Positions 14,018 through 22,977 of a stretch of 54,960 nucleotides of DNA are shown here, in pieces. Source of the stretch: a virus. Positions within the stretch are counted from its first letter, which is position 1. Each line of letters opens with the position of its first letter. The translations under genes were made by a program, and so were the position numbers. The stretch covers positions 1-54,960 of the IMG/VR virus record IMGVR_UViG_3300020457_000012. One strand, given 5' to 3'. The notes beneath the pieces are model-generated. The model did not search any database. It worked only from the letters and a program-made list of their open reading frames with translations, and was not told the origin of the DNA.

Positions 14018-14842
14018 TTAGAATGGTAGGTCGCCGCCTGAGTCGTCAGCAGTCTCTTTACGGGATTCTGCAGTCTCTTCAGCAGGTACAGGGTCATGCT
14101 CATGTTTGACTGTAACTTCACCCTTTTCAATTGAGGCGTTAAACTCTTTCGCCGCCTTGTACTGGTGCTTTTCAGATATCGGGCTATCGAGGCTCATTTC
14201 CCAACCGTGCCAACTTCCTTTGCTGTTTTCTTCGCTCACAGTCTTCAGAAGATAAATGTGGCTAAACATCGGCGGCGTGAAGGGTCCGTTTTCCCCATTC
14301 ATCTCACGCGACATAATCATGCTCATCCACTTACGAGACTTTTTGAGTTGCGTAGATTTCATTGCAATCAGCGCATTGGTCATGCCACCCTCTGGGTTTA
14401 TCACTTTTACATACCATTGAGCTGTCTGCTCAACATAATCACCTGATCCGTCATCGACATATTCTTTGTTGTCATTTGGATCTCGATTTGTCTTAGGCAG
14501 ATTGGGGTCATTAGCCTCGTGTATCATCACTGGTGCCGCGATACCCGTGCCTCGTGGTTGCCACCTTATAAACTTTCTTTGATAAGCGCACGGTATAACT
14601 TTGATACCCTCTTTGCCTTTATAGACTTCTCCCGTAACAGTGTTAACGATGTCGCCTTTGCGTACATCGTCACGCTCATCAAGAATACCGTCCAAGCCAG
14701 ATACAATCTTAAGAAAGGGCAAGGCCATATCTTCATTAGATACATTCTGAATACCTGCGCTTGCGTCTGCTTCAAACATAGAAACGTCGAACTCCGCTAC
14801 CGCAGTTGCCTGCTCCTTTTTCACAACTTGCTTTTCAGTCAT
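14018..14842 (-). CDS. probable phage ssDNA-binding protein
   Basis: A 274-aa protein. The start is ATG 14842 with GGAGG 7 bases upstream and an ATGA overlap with the previous gene; the frame is open further upstream only because of a shadow over that gene. It has a central conserved part (LPFLKIVSG, NTVTGEVYKGKEGIKVIPC, MKSTQLKKSRKW) and a flexible acidic tail ending DDSGGDLPF, like the partner-binding tips of SSB proteins. It lies between the primase and the partner gene. Assignment rests on the tail, context and resemblance to phage replication-module proteins, not on a visible OB signature. Confidence 0.65.
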   Translation of the reverse strand: MTEKQVVKKEQATAVAEFDVSMFEADASAGIQNVSNEDMALPFLKIVSGLDGILDERDDVRKGDIVNTVTGEVYKGKEGIKVIPCAYQRKFIRWQPRGTGIAAPVMIHEANDPNLPKTNRDPNDNKEYVDDGSGDYVEQTAQWYVKVINPEGGMTNALIAMKSTQLKKSRKWMSMIMSREMNGENGPFTPPMFSHIYLLKTVSEENSKGSWHGWEMSLDSPISEKHQYKAAKEFNASIEKGEVTVKHEHDPVPAEETAESRKETADDSGGDLPF

Positions 14843-15420
14843 TTTTTTGCCTCCTTGATTAATGCCCGTTGACCGATATGTGCCCCAAATAACTCCATAG
14901 GGAAGGGCTCGCCTTTTTCTGTTTGGTCTTTTACCCAAGCTCTGAGTGTTGATGAGTGGACGCTTTCTGCCTGTTCTGGCGACAAGCCCTGTTCGGAGAC
15001 CTTTGACAGAAATTCTGCTGCTTTTTGGTCTTCCCCCATGCCGAAGTTTACTGACACGATATTTTTTACCATGTCCCCATGTCCATTCTGCCGCAACCAT
15101 TCGAATGCCTCCTCTCTTTTATCCACTGGTATTGATGCTCCATACGTTTTTTTGATTTCAACTTCAGAACCATCTTGCAGTTTAAAAGAAGATACACCCA
15201 TTTCCATGAGCATTTGTGGTAGCTCATGGTCAGACATTTTATACAACTCTTTCTTCGCCTCTCTAACCTTTTCTTCTAGGTTCTTGACGAGACTTTGTTG
15301 GTCTGTAATTTGTTGGGCTAATTTTGCGACACCTTTCAGATTGCTATCATCAAACGTGCCAAGTGGTGATTTGGAAGGGGACTTTATATCCTCTTCCATC
15401 AAAGACGTTAAGTCACTCAT
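14839..15420 (-). CDS. conserved phage replication-module protein with N-terminal coiled coil
   Basis: A 193-aa protein. Residues 30-65 form a coiled coil (QQITDQQSLVKNLEEKVREAKKEL cut here for length is all heptad-like), followed by a basic beta segment around VEIKKTYGASI and the C-terminal FPMELFGAHIGQRALI. The last motif is common in uncharacterised phage proteins encoded beside SSB-like genes. It overlaps the SSB-like gene by ATGA and is first in the replication operon (15420 down to 8773), so it may be a binding partner of that protein. Function unknown. Confidence 0.65.
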   Translation of the reverse strand: MSDLTSLMEEDIKSPSKSPLGTFDDSNLKGVAKLAQQITDQQSLVKNLEEKVREAKKELYKMSDHELPQMLMEMGVSSFKLQDGSEVEIKKTYGASIPVDKREEAFEWLRQNGHGDMVKNIVSVNFGMGEDQKAAEFLSKVSEQGLSPEQAESVHSSTLRAWVKDQTEKGEPFPMELFGAHIGQRALIKEAKK

Positions 15421-15458
15421 TTCTTTCTCCTGTCGTCGTTGAGTGTTTCTTAAAACAC

Positions 15459-15487
15459 TTGATATATCCTATATAAATGTATACATT
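15459..15487 (+). promoter_or_regulatory. probable promoter for the SNF2-like helicase
   Basis: TTGATA (15459-15464), a 17-base spacer, TACATT (15482-15487), ending 22 bases before ATG 15509. Weaker than the other promoters and overlapping the leftward promoter. Confidence 0.45.
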
Positions 15488-15498
15488 AACATAGTCAA
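15470..15498 (-). promoter_or_regulatory. sigma70 promoter for the replication operon
   Basis: Minus strand TTGACT (15498-15493), a 17-base spacer, TATATA (15475-15470), about 50 bases before ATG 15420. The same TTGACT/TATATA pair occurs at 6999-7026, suggesting co-regulation. Confidence 0.65.
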
Positions 15499-15508
15499 GG
15501 AGATTAAT

Positions 15509-16963
15509 ATGCAAAAATATAAGTTCAAAACCAAACCGTATGAGCATCAAAAAACGGTCTTGGAAGATTCGTGGTCCGCGAGTAATTATGCTTTATTTAT
15601 GGAAATGGGGACAGGCAAATCGAAGATTGCAATAGACACCATCGGAGCCTTGTTCGAGGACGGTAAAATTGACACCGCTTTGATTATTGCCCCTAAAGGT
15701 GTTTTTCATAACTGGTCACAAAAAGAAATCGTAGCGCATTTGCCAGACCATGTACAGCGCAAGGTCCTTAGTTGGCAACCTAACATTACAAAAACTTTTA
15801 AAAGTCAGTTTGAAGAGTTCTGTAAGAATACTGATGAGCTACGTATATTTGTTATGAACGTAGAAGCGTTTAGCACGAGTAAAGGAGCTACGACGGCTGA
15901 ATGGTTTGGGAAGAATTTCGGTGAAAAGGGTATGATGGTTGTTGATGAGTCTACAACAATAAAGAACCGAAAAGCTGCCCGGACTAAAGCTGTTGTAAAG
16001 ACGGGGGAGTTATTCGCATATAAGCGTCTCCTGACAGGCTCCCCCGTCACCAAATCACCTATGGACCTTTACTCTCAGTGTGAGTTTTTGGGCCAAAGCA
16101 TGTTGGGTTTTCCAAGCTATTTTGCGTTCCAGGGTAGATATGCGGTTCTGCAAAGACGCACAATGGGGCATAGATCTTTTCAACAAATTGTTGGGTTCCA
16201 AAGATTAGAAGAGCTCAATGCCAAACTCGATGTATTCAGCAGGCGTATCTTAAAAAAAGAATGTTTGGACCTGCCTGAAAAGATATATGTCAGACGCGAG
16301 GTAGACCTCACAGACGAACAGAAAAAACTGTATACACAAATGTCAAAGCTTGCACTCGCTCAATTGCGGGACGGCAGTCTGGTCAGCACCAACAATGTAC
16401 TTACGCAGATTATGCGCTTACAACAGATCTGCTGCGGGTTTATCAAGAATGATGATGACTTGATTAGTGAAGTAAAATCTAATCGACTTCACGAGCTTGT
16501 GAATATCTGTGAAGAAACTACTGGCAAAGTCATTATATGGGCAACTTTCGTTCACGATATTGAGAAAATTTGTGACATGCTCACAAAAGAATTTGGCATA
16601 GAAAGTTTTGGTGCGTTCTACGGGGCAACCGCGCAGGAGCAAAGGCAAGAAATTGTAGACCAGTTTCAAGACCCCAATTCAAACATGCGCTTCTTTGTAG
16701 GTAACAGCCGCACTGGTGGGTTTGGTTTAACTCTAACAGAGGCCAGCACCGTGGTGTATTACAGCAATAATTATGACCTTGAGATAAGGCTGCAGTCAGA
16801 GGATAGAGCGCACCGCATTGGTCAAAAGAATAATGTAACTTATGTGGACCTCGTTAGCCCCAAAACAATTGACGACAAGATATTGACGGCTTTGCAAAAT
16901 AAACAGAACATTGCAAATATGGTTTTAGGTGAGGAAATAAAAGAATGGTTCGAAACAGAGTAG
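15509..16963 (+). CDS. SNF2-like superfamily 2 DNA helicase/translocase
   Basis: A 484-aa protein. ATG 15509 is chosen because AAGGAG lies 6 bases upstream; an in-frame ATG at 15443 has no site. Motifs: YEHQ Q-motif-like (11-14), Walker A MGTGKSK (33-39), motif II as VVDEST (144-149) instead of DEAH/DEGH, motif III LTGSPV, motif V GGFGLTL and motif VI SEDRAHRIGQ, all typical of SNF2 proteins. Short, with no extra targeting domain. It would translocate on dsDNA during replication, repair or recombination. Plus strand, divergent from the replication operon. Confidence 0.92.
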   Translation: MQKYKFKTKPYEHQKTVLEDSWSASNYALFMEMGTGKSKIAIDTIGALFEDGKIDTALIIAPKGVFHNWSQKEIVAHLPDHVQRKVLSWQPNITKTFKSQFEEFCKNTDELRIFVMNVEAFSTSKGATTAEWFGKNFGEKGMMVVDESTTIKNRKAARTKAVVKTGELFAYKRLLTGSPVTKSPMDLYSQCEFLGQSMLGFPSYFAFQGRYAVLQRRTMGHRSFQQIVGFQRLEELNAKLDVFSRRILKKECLDLPEKIYVRREVDLTDEQKKLYTQMSKLALAQLRDGSLVSTNNVLTQIMRLQQICCGFIKNDDDLISEVKSNRLHELVNICEETTGKVIIWATFVHDIEKICDMLTKEFGIESFGAFYGATAQEQRQEIVDQFQDPNSNMRFFVGNSRTGGFGLTLTEASTVVYYSNNYDLEIRLQSEDRAHRIGQKNNVTYVDLVSPKTIDDKILTALQNKQNIANMVLGEEIKEWFETE

Positions 16964-17133
16964 AAGACGGCCCTATCAAGAAAGCTTTGGACACGGGCCG
17001 TTGTCCGCGTTGCTTGTGCCAGATGCAGCCTGTCGATGTTCACGGGCATCAGCAATGTGCTGTGTGCAAGTTTTATATTGTTGAATGTTGTGACGGCGAA
17101 ACGTGTTTAAGTGCGCCTGCTCAGGAAGCTTAA
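16945..17133 (+). CDS. small zinc-ribbon protein, 62 aa
   Basis: Overlaps the end of the helicase by 19 bases and ends 27 bases inside the convergent virion gene. Residues 20-42 hold CPRCLCQM and, 15 residues on, CAVC, a classic two-knuckle zinc ribbon, followed by ECCDGETC. GAGG lies upstream of the ATG. Likely nucleic-acid binding, made with the helicase. Confidence 0.65.
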   Translation: MVRNRVEDGPIKKALDTGRCPRCLCQMQPVDVHGHQQCAVCKFYIVECCDGETCLSAPAQEA

Positions 17134-18660
17134 AAGCTCTCCAACGCCCATGTCTTTGCCTTGAAGGGGTCTTCTAAATTCAATACCTGGGCTGTTTGGG
17201 TTCACGTTAAAATTTAAAGTTCCCCCGCCAAATGGGACAGATGTATTAGGGCCTTGCTCCGTTAACAAATCTTGAAGCAAGCCAGAGTTCAATAAGTCTG
17301 CAATAGATGGAATATCTAACTCTGCTAATGCTGTGCTATCTCTTAAATCTCTTGTTGGGGCTTGCGACTCTCCAACGCCCCCAAAAGATCTGCTTTCGGG
17401 CCCTAACAGGTCTAGGAACTCTTGACGATTTAAACCCACGTTGGGAGCGTTTCTTGGGCGGTCAAATCCTTCGTTAGGAGCGTTTCTTGGGCGGTCTTCA
17501 AATCGCATTAAACCTTCGTTAGGGGCATTCCTTAATTCTGGAAATAGGTCCTGAACTGTAAAAGTATCTTCAGGTTTTGCAGGGTTCATACCCACATTGG
17601 AAGCGTTTCTTAGTTCTGGAAATAAATCCTCAAGTGTAAACGTATCTTCAGGCTTTGCGGGGTTCATACCAAAGTTTCTTGCATAAGTGTCCGGCAAAGG
17701 TAAATCCGGTCTTGGTGCCGGAGACGACGGGTCTCTCAACATATCTGCTACTGTGTTGTCATCAAGCCTTTGGTCAAACTCAGCGGGCATCATGGGGCCT
17801 TGTGGGTTAGCCTCTTCAACAGCTATGGGTGTAGCAATGGGAGTGTTGATTGGAATGGATTGAGCTAAAGCGTCAACTTCTCTGCTTGGGTCTCTAGACC
17901 CCATTACAGGTCCGCTTGCAACCGGGGCTTGTTGCTGGTTACCAAAGGCTAAACCTTGCAACCGATCACCCAAACTGCTTTTTAGTTGTTCAGCAAGGGT
18001 TGGATTTTCTCGTTCTCTCATTTCAGGAGTGACCCTGCTTGCAAGATAAGGATCTTCCGTGCCTAATCCACTTAAAAAAGATCCTGCAAAAGGAACTGCT
18101 CCTATACCTGTTCTGACTAATTGCTCTCCCGGACCCATCTGACGAGTGACCATTTCAATAGGACCTTGGTATGTGCCTCTACCCGCGCGGTCAATGCCCC
18201 CACTTGTAATTTTGCCGCTTTCGTCGATATCAGGATTTCTATAAAGGTCATACTGTCTTTGTTTAAATCGAGCTGCACTAGTGCCCGGTTTTCTATTATG
18301 AAGACGATCAAGGTCACGAAACTGCTGGCTGTAATCTATGCCTTTGCCGCCCAGTGACCGATTAAACCTATCTAGAAATGCTGCAAAACCTGATGGTCTT
18401 CTCCCAAAGGGATTTCTATCGGTAATACTGTAAGTCTTTTCAAACTGGTCTTTTGTCAAGCCAGCTCCTGGGCGAGCGATAAATCTGTTGTTATCGTCGC
18501 CGTCGCCCCCGCCTCCGCCATAAACTTGGTCGGAAGTATATCCCAACTGAGATGCGGCAGTGCCTCTACCCGGTCCGCCCGTAGAAACGTAAGTACTTTC
18601 CCCTGTTGCGGGATTTACACCACCGACATCAAACGGATCGTATTCGTCTTCCATTGCCAT
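17107..18660 (-). CDS. Gly/Pro/Asn-rich virion-associated hypothetical protein with short repeats, 517 aa
   Basis: Last gene of the leftward virion operon. Low-complexity and probably disordered: Gly-Asp-rich near residues 45-60 (YGGGGGDGDDNN), then repeats of NVGMNPAKPEDTF with FPELRNA (two copies about 35 residues apart) degenerating into RPRNAPNEGF units. No enzymatic motif. Position after the endolysin and among large virion proteins suggests a structural or ejected protein. Similar in composition to the 375-aa protein at 51326-52453. Confidence 0.6.
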   Translation of the reverse strand: MAMEDEYDPFDVGGVNPATGESTYVSTGGPGRGTAASQLGYTSDQVYGGGGGDGDDNNRFIARPGAGLTKDQFEKTYSITDRNPFGRRPSGFAAFLDRFNRSLGGKGIDYSQQFRDLDRLHNRKPGTSAARFKQRQYDLYRNPDIDESGKITSGGIDRAGRGTYQGPIEMVTRQMGPGEQLVRTGIGAVPFAGSFLSGLGTEDPYLASRVTPEMRERENPTLAEQLKSSLGDRLQGLAFGNQQQAPVASGPVMGSRDPSREVDALAQSIPINTPIATPIAVEEANPQGPMMPAEFDQRLDDNTVADMLRDPSSPAPRPDLPLPDTYARNFGMNPAKPEDTFTLEDLFPELRNASNVGMNPAKPEDTFTVQDLFPELRNAPNEGLMRFEDRPRNAPNEGFDRPRNAPNVGLNRQEFLDLLGPESRSFGGVGESQAPTRDLRDSTALAELDIPSIADLLNSGLLQDLLTEQGPNTSVPFGGGTLNFNVNPNSPGIEFRRPLQGKDMGVGELLSFLSRRT

Positions 18661-18661
18661 C

Positions 18662-19180
18662 TTATGCTTCCCTCATTTCAAGCGCAGCTTCTAAAGTCTC
18701 TTCGTTGCGACGCAGCCAACCTTTACCAAAGGTATCAAAAGTTTTCAAAGAGCGATAGTAGTCCGCACGGTTTTTTGCCAGTGCATTTAATAGGACAACC
18801 GTGTCTGTGTCTTTAATACGAGCCATTGTCTTTGGTCCAATAACACCGTCCTCTTTGGCCCCAACCAAGGACTGTAACACACGGGCGGGGCGTCCTGGTC
18901 CGCTGTTCACGGCCCAATCAAAAGTGGCTAAGTCTAACCCTGTATCAAGCTCGTCTGCCATGACACGATCCCAATAGTTCTTTTTATAAATTTCCTGCAC
19001 ATGCTCTTCGGAAATGTTCTTCAGTTCATCTACATCTTCCAAGGGACGACCCAAAAACTCTGCATAAGTTTTGTGTGTTATGCCCTTGTTGGTTGCGCCA
19101 CCGGGGTCGCTAGGATGATCCACAAATCCTCCTTCGTGGTGAAGTATCAAGCTTAAACTGTAAAAGAAGTTTGCTTCCAT
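18662..19180 (-). CDS. endolysin, GH108 family N-acetylmuramidase
   Basis: A 172-aa protein. HEGGFVDHPSDPGGATNKGIT near residues 15-36 is the GH108 active-site region; E16 of HEGG is the expected catalytic acid. The C-terminal half (VNSGPGRPARVLQ, then GVIGPKTMARI) fits the PG_binding_3 domain usual in this family. It cleaves the murein glycan to release virions. No signal peptide, so export needs the holin encoded 35 kb away at 53893. Start overlaps the stop of the 1265-aa gene. Confidence 0.9.
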   Translation of the reverse strand: MEANFFYSLSLILHHEGGFVDHPSDPGGATNKGITHKTYAEFLGRPLEDVDELKNISEEHVQEIYKKNYWDRVMADELDTGLDLATFDWAVNSGPGRPARVLQSLVGAKEDGVIGPKTMARIKDTDTVVLLNALAKNRADYYRSLKTFDTFGKGWLRRNEETLEAALEMREA

Positions 19181-22100
19181 TAGGTTCGCCTCGCAGCTAA
19201 CAAGCTTGTAATTCCATCACCGGGAAAAGCTGCAGCCATTTGAGTTCTTAAATTCGGGTTGGCAGGTGCCTGCGCCAGAATACCCGCTGAAGGGGTTCGA
19301 ACAGGCATCGGCGCAGGCGTAGGCACCCTGGGAGGAGGGGGTGCCATGCTTACAGGTCCAATAGTAAAGTCATCGAGATTGTCCATCAAGAAATCTCTTT
19401 GTTCACTAACCCCGCCTTTAGCGGCGTCTCGTCCCTGTTGTATTATTGCTTCATCAGCCTCACCCGTAGGCTCCTCTTCAAAAGCAACAGTTATGCCTGC
19501 GTTAATTAAGTAATTTTTCAAAGCTTTTGTTGCGGCTTTTGCTTGTGCTTCGGTTTTTGTCTCTCTTAGTAAAAGCACCATAAGTTTGGGGTCAAGCACA
19601 GCCTGTTCCAACAGATTTGCGTTTGCAGCTCCGGGGATAGAGTTTAGGAACTGGTCTGCTGCGGCTGCACCGACATTCGCTTCAACAATACCTTGTGGCC
19701 TTAACCCAGCAAATCTAGCCGCCCCTGTCGCAAGGCTGGAACCAGAAATTTTTGCAACCGCGCGGGTCAATAAACCGGGCATGTCTTGAACAACGTCTTT
19801 CAAACTTGTTGCCGTCGTCGTTTGTAGTTTCTCTCCTTGTTTCAAAATATACTCAAGCCTGTCTAATTCAGCTTCACTAAACACACCTTTTCTTTTTAAC
19901 AAGGTTGCTAAGCTCTCCCTGTTAGCTACACGAGGCCCTGCGCCCCCAACACCTGGAATTTGTCCGGGGCCCGTTTCTGTAGGTGTTTGGACGGTCGGGC
20001 TTGCTTTACCTTTTATCATTGGGCCAAACACAAATTGTCTGGCGGCACGGAAGTCGGGTATGCCATCAGCGTGTAACCCGCCCTCAACCTGCACCAAATC
20101 GAGAAACACTGACTTCAATCCCTTAACCGCGTCTTCTGGCTCAAGGCCCTCTGCTCTCAGCATTTCCACAACTTCATCATTTGTATTTGCGCGAAGAACG
20201 GAATCAATCAAACCCTCAGTCAGTTTAGAAGGATTGGTATTATTGCTTACTGCCTCACTAAAAGCCAACGTAGGATTGTCGTCAGTGATTAAACGAGATA
20301 CTAACGCCCGTTGTTGGGTCTCTTTTTTGAATTTTGCTACAATTCCAGGATCATTAAGCATCTTTACAGCAGTTTCAAATTGCCTGCCGTTTTCAAGCAT
20401 CTCTCGTAACTGAGGATAGAGCTGCAAAATATCATCATTTTCTTGTATAAATTTTTGAGCTGCTTCAGGCACAATACGCCCGTTTGCGTCCAAAACGCCA
20501 TAATTCGGATGACGAGCGGCATAAGAGACAGCTTGAAATAAAGATTGACTTAAGCCTTGTTGTTGAGCCTCGCCAAATATTTCTTCATCTGAAATTTGTA
20601 ATTCTAGGGGAATGTCTAACTCTTCAATTTGGTCTTGAATAAATGTTTTTGTATCTTCTAAATCTCTAAACTTCATAGTTCTAGCGTTGATACTACCGCC
20701 CATCAAAAAGTCAGGTATTAATTCTTCTCTTACGCGCAGGCCACCTTCCTTTGTTTTTTCTAATAGGTCGCCTGCAAAAGTGCGATTGAAAGCACTTTTT
20801 TTAGCGCGAGTAAATGCCCGTGCTCTTTGGTAAGAATCATCGCTTCCCAAAACAATGCCTTCTAAATCATCAATTGCCTCTTTTAATTCTCGTAACGGTT
20901 TTGATTGTCCGTATAGACCGTCTTTTTCAAGCCTTCTAATTTCATCATTTATTGTTGTGCGAAGTTTCTTTGTATCTTTTGTAGTAATGGACTCTGGTGA
21001 TTCAAACTCTTCTTCAGGTTTACTTATTTGTCTTTGATTTTCAGACATTGCTTTCGACCGACGGATGCGAGCATTAGCTGCCCTTTCTGCAAGCTTTAAA
21101 TCTTCTGATTTATCGCCAGCTCTACGACGTTGTGCAATGTAATCAAGAACTTGATAATCTTGCGACGGACGAACAAAAGGACCATCATCTAACTGTGATA
21201 TTCCCCTTATTCTTAAATCTTCAGGAGAGTTTACTATTCCAAGAATGCGTTCATATGCTTTTTCAGTTAATGGGGGTAAATTATCTAAAGCTCTTTGAGC
21301 AGCTATAACCTCTTTACTGTCTGCGGTAATTAAATTTCTACCACTTTTAACTTCAAAAGCAGCTAAAGCTTGTCTGACATTAGATGGAAAATCTTGTGTT
21401 GTTAGAAAAAATTCCTCTTTTATACCAGAAATACTCTCTTTTAGATTGTCTAGTTGCTTAAAGGGTATATCGACGGTCGGGGTGGCGTTCCAAAGGTTTT
21501 TTTCTTGTTTTAAAATTGATTCAACAAGTCCGTCTATTCTTACTTTGATGCCCCTACCAATAATAGAAAAATCGTTTGACCCCAAAGCTGCAGCGGCGTT
21601 TCTAGCTTGTTCGTTAGCCGTGGTCAGTTGTCTTGAAATCATGTCTTTGTATAAATCTTCACGTATTTGTTGGGCAAGCACTAGTGATGCGGGGTCACCC
21701 TCTTCTCGTAAGGCACCCACCAACCTCATGTAAAAGTTTACTTGCTCTTCATACGCATCCATCAACTTTAAATCTAACTTGCTCGTGCCGCTGTTAGCTT
21801 GTTTTGCGTAGTTCTCCAACATTCCAAAAATCGGGTCGTCTGTAAGACCTGCGACTGTCAGACTTGGCATCTCCTCGCCATCCAAAAGTTCTCTTGCAAA
21901 AGCAGGCAATCTTCCATCTGGCCCAATTTGAGCTTCAATTGCATTTGCTATTTCATTAGGATCACGACCTGTATCTCTCAACAGTTTTTGTAATTTTAAA
22001 CCAAAAGAAGTTTGCCTAGCGGTGGTTTCACCGTAGTTTCTAAATTTGTTAGTGATTGTTCCTATATTATTTAAAAGTATTCCTGCAGGCGTTTTGGTAA

Positions 22101-22977
22101 TGATAAAGCCCCCAGCCAATTCACCACCAGCGACAGACATGGGGTCTCCTTGGCTTGCAATGTCCCCTACACCTGCTCCTACACCTGCTCCTGTAAGCAT
22201 TGATGTTTCAGAACTAAGAAATTTTCCACGGTCATTACGAGCAGATCTACCAACTTGTTGAGCAGTTTTGCCAAGAAATTCAACTGTTTTTCCCGGTAAA
22301 AGCAAGGGCGGATATAGTTGACCAGCTTTTCGAATGTTTTCAGATAACAGGAATCCACCAAAATCTTTGGTAGAGTCTCCGATAAATCTTGCCCCAAATA
22401 TAAAAGGACCACCTGACCCCATAGACTTACCCATTGCTTCAGCAAATCTGTTTTGTGGCAATCGTGTGCCCTGTTTGTCTAAAATTTGAAATCTTTCGGC
22501 TGCACTCACAAGAGGTTCACCGAATGTATTTGTAGCCCCAATCGCTCCAAACAAAGATGCTATAGGAATAAGAGGAGCTTTAACATTTGGGGGTATAGGT
22601 GCTTTTGCCACTCCCTTGCCAACAGTAAATGCTCCAGCAACCATTGGACCTCCAGTTTCAAGAACTCCCCTGATTAAACCATCAGTAAAAGCATTGATAG
22701 TTCCTGGTTTTGCGGCATTTGTATAAGCATATAAAAAATTTCCGGGGTCTACTGGTCTTCCTTTATCATCTTTCAATGGAAGATCGATATTAAAGTTGTC
22801 TGCAACTGCTGCAACAATGGCATCTTGGGGTATGCCCGCCGCATAAAGCGCATCATAATCTAAATCAATCGCATCAGATTCCTTTTGAGTATCTACAGGA
22901 CCAAACGGGTTAAAGTTAGCACTTACCCATTCTGAGAAGGATAGATTTTGATTTGGTTGAGCAGTTTGTGTCGTCAT
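19180..22977 (-). CDS. very large internal-virion-like protein, 1265 aa
   Basis: Largest protein in the window. Residues about 100-160 are Gly/Ala-rich and weakly hydrophobic; the central 800 residues are charged and helical with repeated Arg/Glu/Leu patterns; the last 70 are Pro-rich (SMAPPPPRVPTPAPM). Size, helical content and position between other large virion genes and the endolysin resemble the ejected core proteins of podoviruses. No transglycosylase motif was recognised. It starts 1 bp into the stop of the 890-aa gene. Confidence 0.7.
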   Translation of the reverse strand: MTTQTAQPNQNLSFSEWVSANFNPFGPVDTQKESDAIDLDYDALYAAGIPQDAIVAAVADNFNIDLPLKDDKGRPVDPGNFLYAYTNAAKPGTINAFTDGLIRGVLETGGPMVAGAFTVGKGVAKAPIPPNVKAPLIPIASLFGAIGATNTFGEPLVSAAERFQILDKQGTRLPQNRFAEAMGKSMGSGGPFIFGARFIGDSTKDFGGFLLSENIRKAGQLYPPLLLPGKTVEFLGKTAQQVGRSARNDRGKFLSSETSMLTGAGVGAGVGDIASQGDPMSVAGGELAGGFIITKTPAGILLNNIGTITNKFRNYGETTARQTSFGLKLQKLLRDTGRDPNEIANAIEAQIGPDGRLPAFARELLDGEEMPSLTVAGLTDDPIFGMLENYAKQANSGTSKLDLKLMDAYEEQVNFYMRLVGALREEGDPASLVLAQQIREDLYKDMISRQLTTANEQARNAAAALGSNDFSIIGRGIKVRIDGLVESILKQEKNLWNATPTVDIPFKQLDNLKESISGIKEEFFLTTQDFPSNVRQALAAFEVKSGRNLITADSKEVIAAQRALDNLPPLTEKAYERILGIVNSPEDLRIRGISQLDDGPFVRPSQDYQVLDYIAQRRRAGDKSEDLKLAERAANARIRRSKAMSENQRQISKPEEEFESPESITTKDTKKLRTTINDEIRRLEKDGLYGQSKPLRELKEAIDDLEGIVLGSDDSYQRARAFTRAKKSAFNRTFAGDLLEKTKEGGLRVREELIPDFLMGGSINARTMKFRDLEDTKTFIQDQIEELDIPLELQISDEEIFGEAQQQGLSQSLFQAVSYAARHPNYGVLDANGRIVPEAAQKFIQENDDILQLYPQLREMLENGRQFETAVKMLNDPGIVAKFKKETQQRALVSRLITDDNPTLAFSEAVSNNTNPSKLTEGLIDSVLRANTNDEVVEMLRAEGLEPEDAVKGLKSVFLDLVQVEGGLHADGIPDFRAARQFVFGPMIKGKASPTVQTPTETGPGQIPGVGGAGPRVANRESLATLLKRKGVFSEAELDRLEYILKQGEKLQTTTATSLKDVVQDMPGLLTRAVAKISGSSLATGAARFAGLRPQGIVEANVGAAAADQFLNSIPGAANANLLEQAVLDPKLMVLLLRETKTEAQAKAATKALKNYLINAGITVAFEEEPTGEADEAIIQQGRDAAKGGVSEQRDFLMDNLDDFTIGPVSMAPPPPRVPTPAPMPVRTPSAGILAQAPANPNLRTQMAAAFPGDGITSLLAARRT

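Noticed and set aside
14843-15100. N-terminal 86-residue extension of the SSB-like frame
   Set aside because: It overlaps the conserved coiled-coil gene in another frame, is Arg-rich shadow sequence, and ATG 14842 has GGAGG and an ATGA overlap.
22179-22445. Minus-strand 88-aa frame
   Set aside because: Inside the 1265-aa gene in another frame with no start signal.
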